Notes under the pieces: generated by a model
Database searches by the model: none
The model's input: only the letters and a program-made list of their open reading frames with translations
Told to the model about the DNA's origin: nothing
Translations under genes and position numbers: made by a program
Origin: Lyngbya sp. CCAP 1446/10
Lineage (GTDB): Bacteria > Cyanobacteriota > Cyanobacteriia > Cyanobacteriales > Microcoleaceae
Direction of reading: 5' to 3'
DNA length: 64,000 nucleotides
NCBI RefSeq assembly: GCF_026130175.1
Contig: NZ_JAIGNI010000014.1
Coordinates: 1-64,000, forward strand
Part shown: positions 62,621-64,000 of the stretch, piece by piece
Layout of the letters: the number at the start of each line of letters is the position of its first letter
Numbering within the stretch: the first letter of the stretch is position 1

Positions 62621-62748
62621 ATACGATAATTCTGAGTTATTTGACGTTTTGTTTGCGTACAAATACTTAGTTTTTTCTATTTTGGTGTTTGCAAAACCAC
62701 CAAATGAGTGTAATAATTACATATTACATTCCGAAGTGCGGAAGGTGG
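62585..62748. mobile_element. 164-bp MITE-like element with 16-bp terminal inverted repeats
   Basis: The ends are CCACATTCCGCACTTC and the complement of CCACCTTCCGCACTTC (one mismatch). GAT is found immediately outside both ends, a possible 3-bp target duplication. There is no gene inside. It sits between two transposase fragments. Confidence 0.72.
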
Positions 62749-62881
62749 GATTAAATGTTCTCGCTTCGCTCAGTTCGACAGATTCAAAGTTTTCTAGATT
62801 GTCTACTGGGGGATTCTTATAAAGGATCTCGGCTATTTCTTGGATATTTATTTTGATTTTCTGCTGTTCTTCTGGGATCAT
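62717..62881 (-). pseudogene. N-terminal remnant of an ISKra4-like transposase
   Basis: A 54-residue frame starting MIPEEQQKIKINIQEIAEIL, followed by a segment (ENFESVELS) like the first 40 residues of ISKra4-family transposases. It then runs into the MITE-like element and stops. GCGAAGCGAGAAC near 62760 may be a further small insertion. Confidence 0.5.
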
Positions 62882-63067
62882 GCTTTCCTTGGATTATGGT
62901 AATTTATCTGCTTTCTATTATCCCATCAACTTAGACAGACAATTGTCTGAGTATTTATACTGATTGCCCAAGTGGGATGCTCCCAACTCGAAATCTATAA
63001 ACCAATGCTTAAATAAAGTTTGCGCGATCGCTTACTCATTCCAAAACTAATTAGAAATACTAGCGAT

Positions 63068-63646
63068 TTATATTAATTCCTCAAAAACAATATCCTCATA
63101 AACCGACTCAATGGGAAAGCTTAAATCAATACTTTGTAGATAGATATTATCCCCAGACTGATAATTAAAAATCTCCCAATTACCGCGATCGTTTTTACGG
63201 TATAAATCGATGGCTATTTTCTCAGCATCAACCAAAACATAATCTTGCAAACTAGGATTGCGACGATACAATCTAAATTTATCCCCTCGGTCATAACTGG
63301 CCGTACTTGGAGATAAAACCTCAACAATTAAACAGGGAAATTGAATCGCTTGGATTGCAGTACGATCGCGATCATCGCAAGTAACGCTCACATCAGGATA
63401 AATATAATTTTTCGTTTCAAAAACATTTACCCGACAATCGGAATTGCCAACCTGACACCCACCGCCCCGTAAATGACCTTTAACAATGAAAATAATATTA
63501 CTAGCAATTCGTCCATGATTTTGAGTCCCCCCACTCATGGCGTAAACTTCACCATTAAGATACTCATGGCGAAGCAGTTGTTGTTCTTCCCAAATAAAAT
63601 ATTCTTCAGGTGTTAACTTAGGAAACTTGTCTTTTACAGCAATCAT
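63068..63646 (-). CDS. Uma2 family endonuclease (DUF820)
   Basis: 192 residues, full length. LTPEEYFIWEEQQLLRHEYL then NGEVYAMSGGTQNHGRIASN is the standard start. The PD-(D/E)xK-type core is YPDVSVTCDD followed by CLIVEVLSPSTASYDRGDKF. These restriction-like nucleases are abundant in cyanobacteria, and their function is mostly unknown. The start is supported by the conserved N-terminus. Confidence 0.93.
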   Translation of the reverse strand: MIAVKDKFPKLTPEEYFIWEEQQLLRHEYLNGEVYAMSGGTQNHGRIASNIIFIVKGHLRGGGCQVGNSDCRVNVFETKNYIYPDVSVTCDDRDRTAIQAIQFPCLIVEVLSPSTASYDRGDKFRLYRRNPSLQDYVLVDAEKIAIDLYRKNDRGNWEIFNYQSGDNIYLQSIDLSFPIESVYEDIVFEELI

Positions 63647-63677
63647 TTTTTGTTACCTCATGGGCGATCGACACAAA

Positions 63678-63734
63678 TTAATATAAACTTTCTATAACTA
63701 TGGGATTGAGCTTTTTCAAAATAACTTGAGTCAT
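63678..63734 (-). pseudogene. Truncated antitoxin start
   Basis: An 18-codon frame, MTQVILKKLNPIVIESLY, with a strong AAGGAG six bases upstream. The sequence matches the N-terminus of FitA/ParD-like antitoxins (MTQVILK.L.P.VIE.L), but a stop cuts it off. No toxin gene follows before the Uma2 gene. The rest of the window, to 64000, has no gene I can support. Confidence 0.55.
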
Positions 63735-64000
63735 ATTCATCTCCTTAAAAATCAACTAACTCGTCATTACAAATAGAGGCTTGAAGCCCCGATCGCCCCT
63801 AACACTTTGGAGGGTAACACCATTCAATCAGCCCCGATCGCTCAAAATACAACCCAAAATTAAGGGGTGAACGGCTATAAACCAGACGATCAGGGCATAA
63901 CGGAGGGTCAGATTATACATTATACCTCTTGCGAAACTAGCTGAAACTCGCATAATTCCCTTCGCAAATCATCTCCCATTACCCCACAACATCAGACAGC

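Overview
The window looks like chromosomal DNA of a filamentous cyanobacterium, probably of the Oscillatoriales/Microcoleus type (inference). The support is the many GCGATCGC (HIP1-like) octamers, two very large Ser/Thr-His hybrid kinases, a close relative of the Anabaena/Nostoc phenylalanine ammonia-lyase, Uma2 nucleases, heptanucleotide tandem repeats and many decayed insertion sequences. I see no tRNA, rRNA or CRISPR array.

Layout. (1) 0-6 kb: a small membrane protein, a frameshifted zinc-ribbon protein, a HEPN-like protein paired with a Ser/Thr kinase, and a conserved gene broken by a complete IS4-type element with a perfect 10-bp target duplication. (2) 6.3-17.3 kb: a run of minus-strand genes that I read as one NTP-dependent conflict or cell-death module. 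It holds a WD40 sensor, two STAND NTPases, a caspase-like protease and two membrane proteins. Four intact members and one broken member share a short 'GxxNxxxIxGDxN' element, and three of these also share a ~35-residue N-terminal helical adaptor. (3) 17.4-18.3 kb: a GIY-YIG-like protein. (4) 18.7-24.3 and 31.6-40.7 kb: two hybrid Ser/Thr-His kinases, a response regulator-histidine kinase and a response regulator-GGDEF-EAL protein. (5) 24.5-31 kb: a Rossmann/FAD oxidoreductase with an acetoacetate-decarboxylase-fold protein, an integrase remnant, a CoiA-like nuclease and small proteins.

(6) 41.2-46.3 kb: a compact candidate biosynthetic operon of aromatic amino acid ammonia-lyase, a small unknown protein, an acyl/aryl-CoA ligase and a KAS III-like enzyme with an altered active site. 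(7) 46.7-49.3 kb: an XRE regulator, a pirin and a decayed TnpB gene that keeps its right-end hairpin. (8) 49.4-60.5 kb: a guanidine-assimilation locus. A guanidine-I (ykkC) riboswitch at about 57.97-58.11 kb on the minus strand precedes an ABC importer, two DUF1989 carboxyguanidine deiminase subunits and a biotin-dependent carboxylase. The allophanate hydrolase that completes the pathway to ammonia and CO2 is divergent, so this riboswitch does not control it. (9) 60.5-64 kb: a nucleotidyltransferase/XRE pair, transposase fragments with a 164-bp MITE-like element, a Uma2 nuclease and a truncated antitoxin start.

The best candidates for something new are the caspase/STAND module sharing the GDxN element, the HEPN-kinase pair and the ammonia-lyase/ligase/KAS III operon. 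The riboswitch-guanidine locus is the most securely interpreted system.
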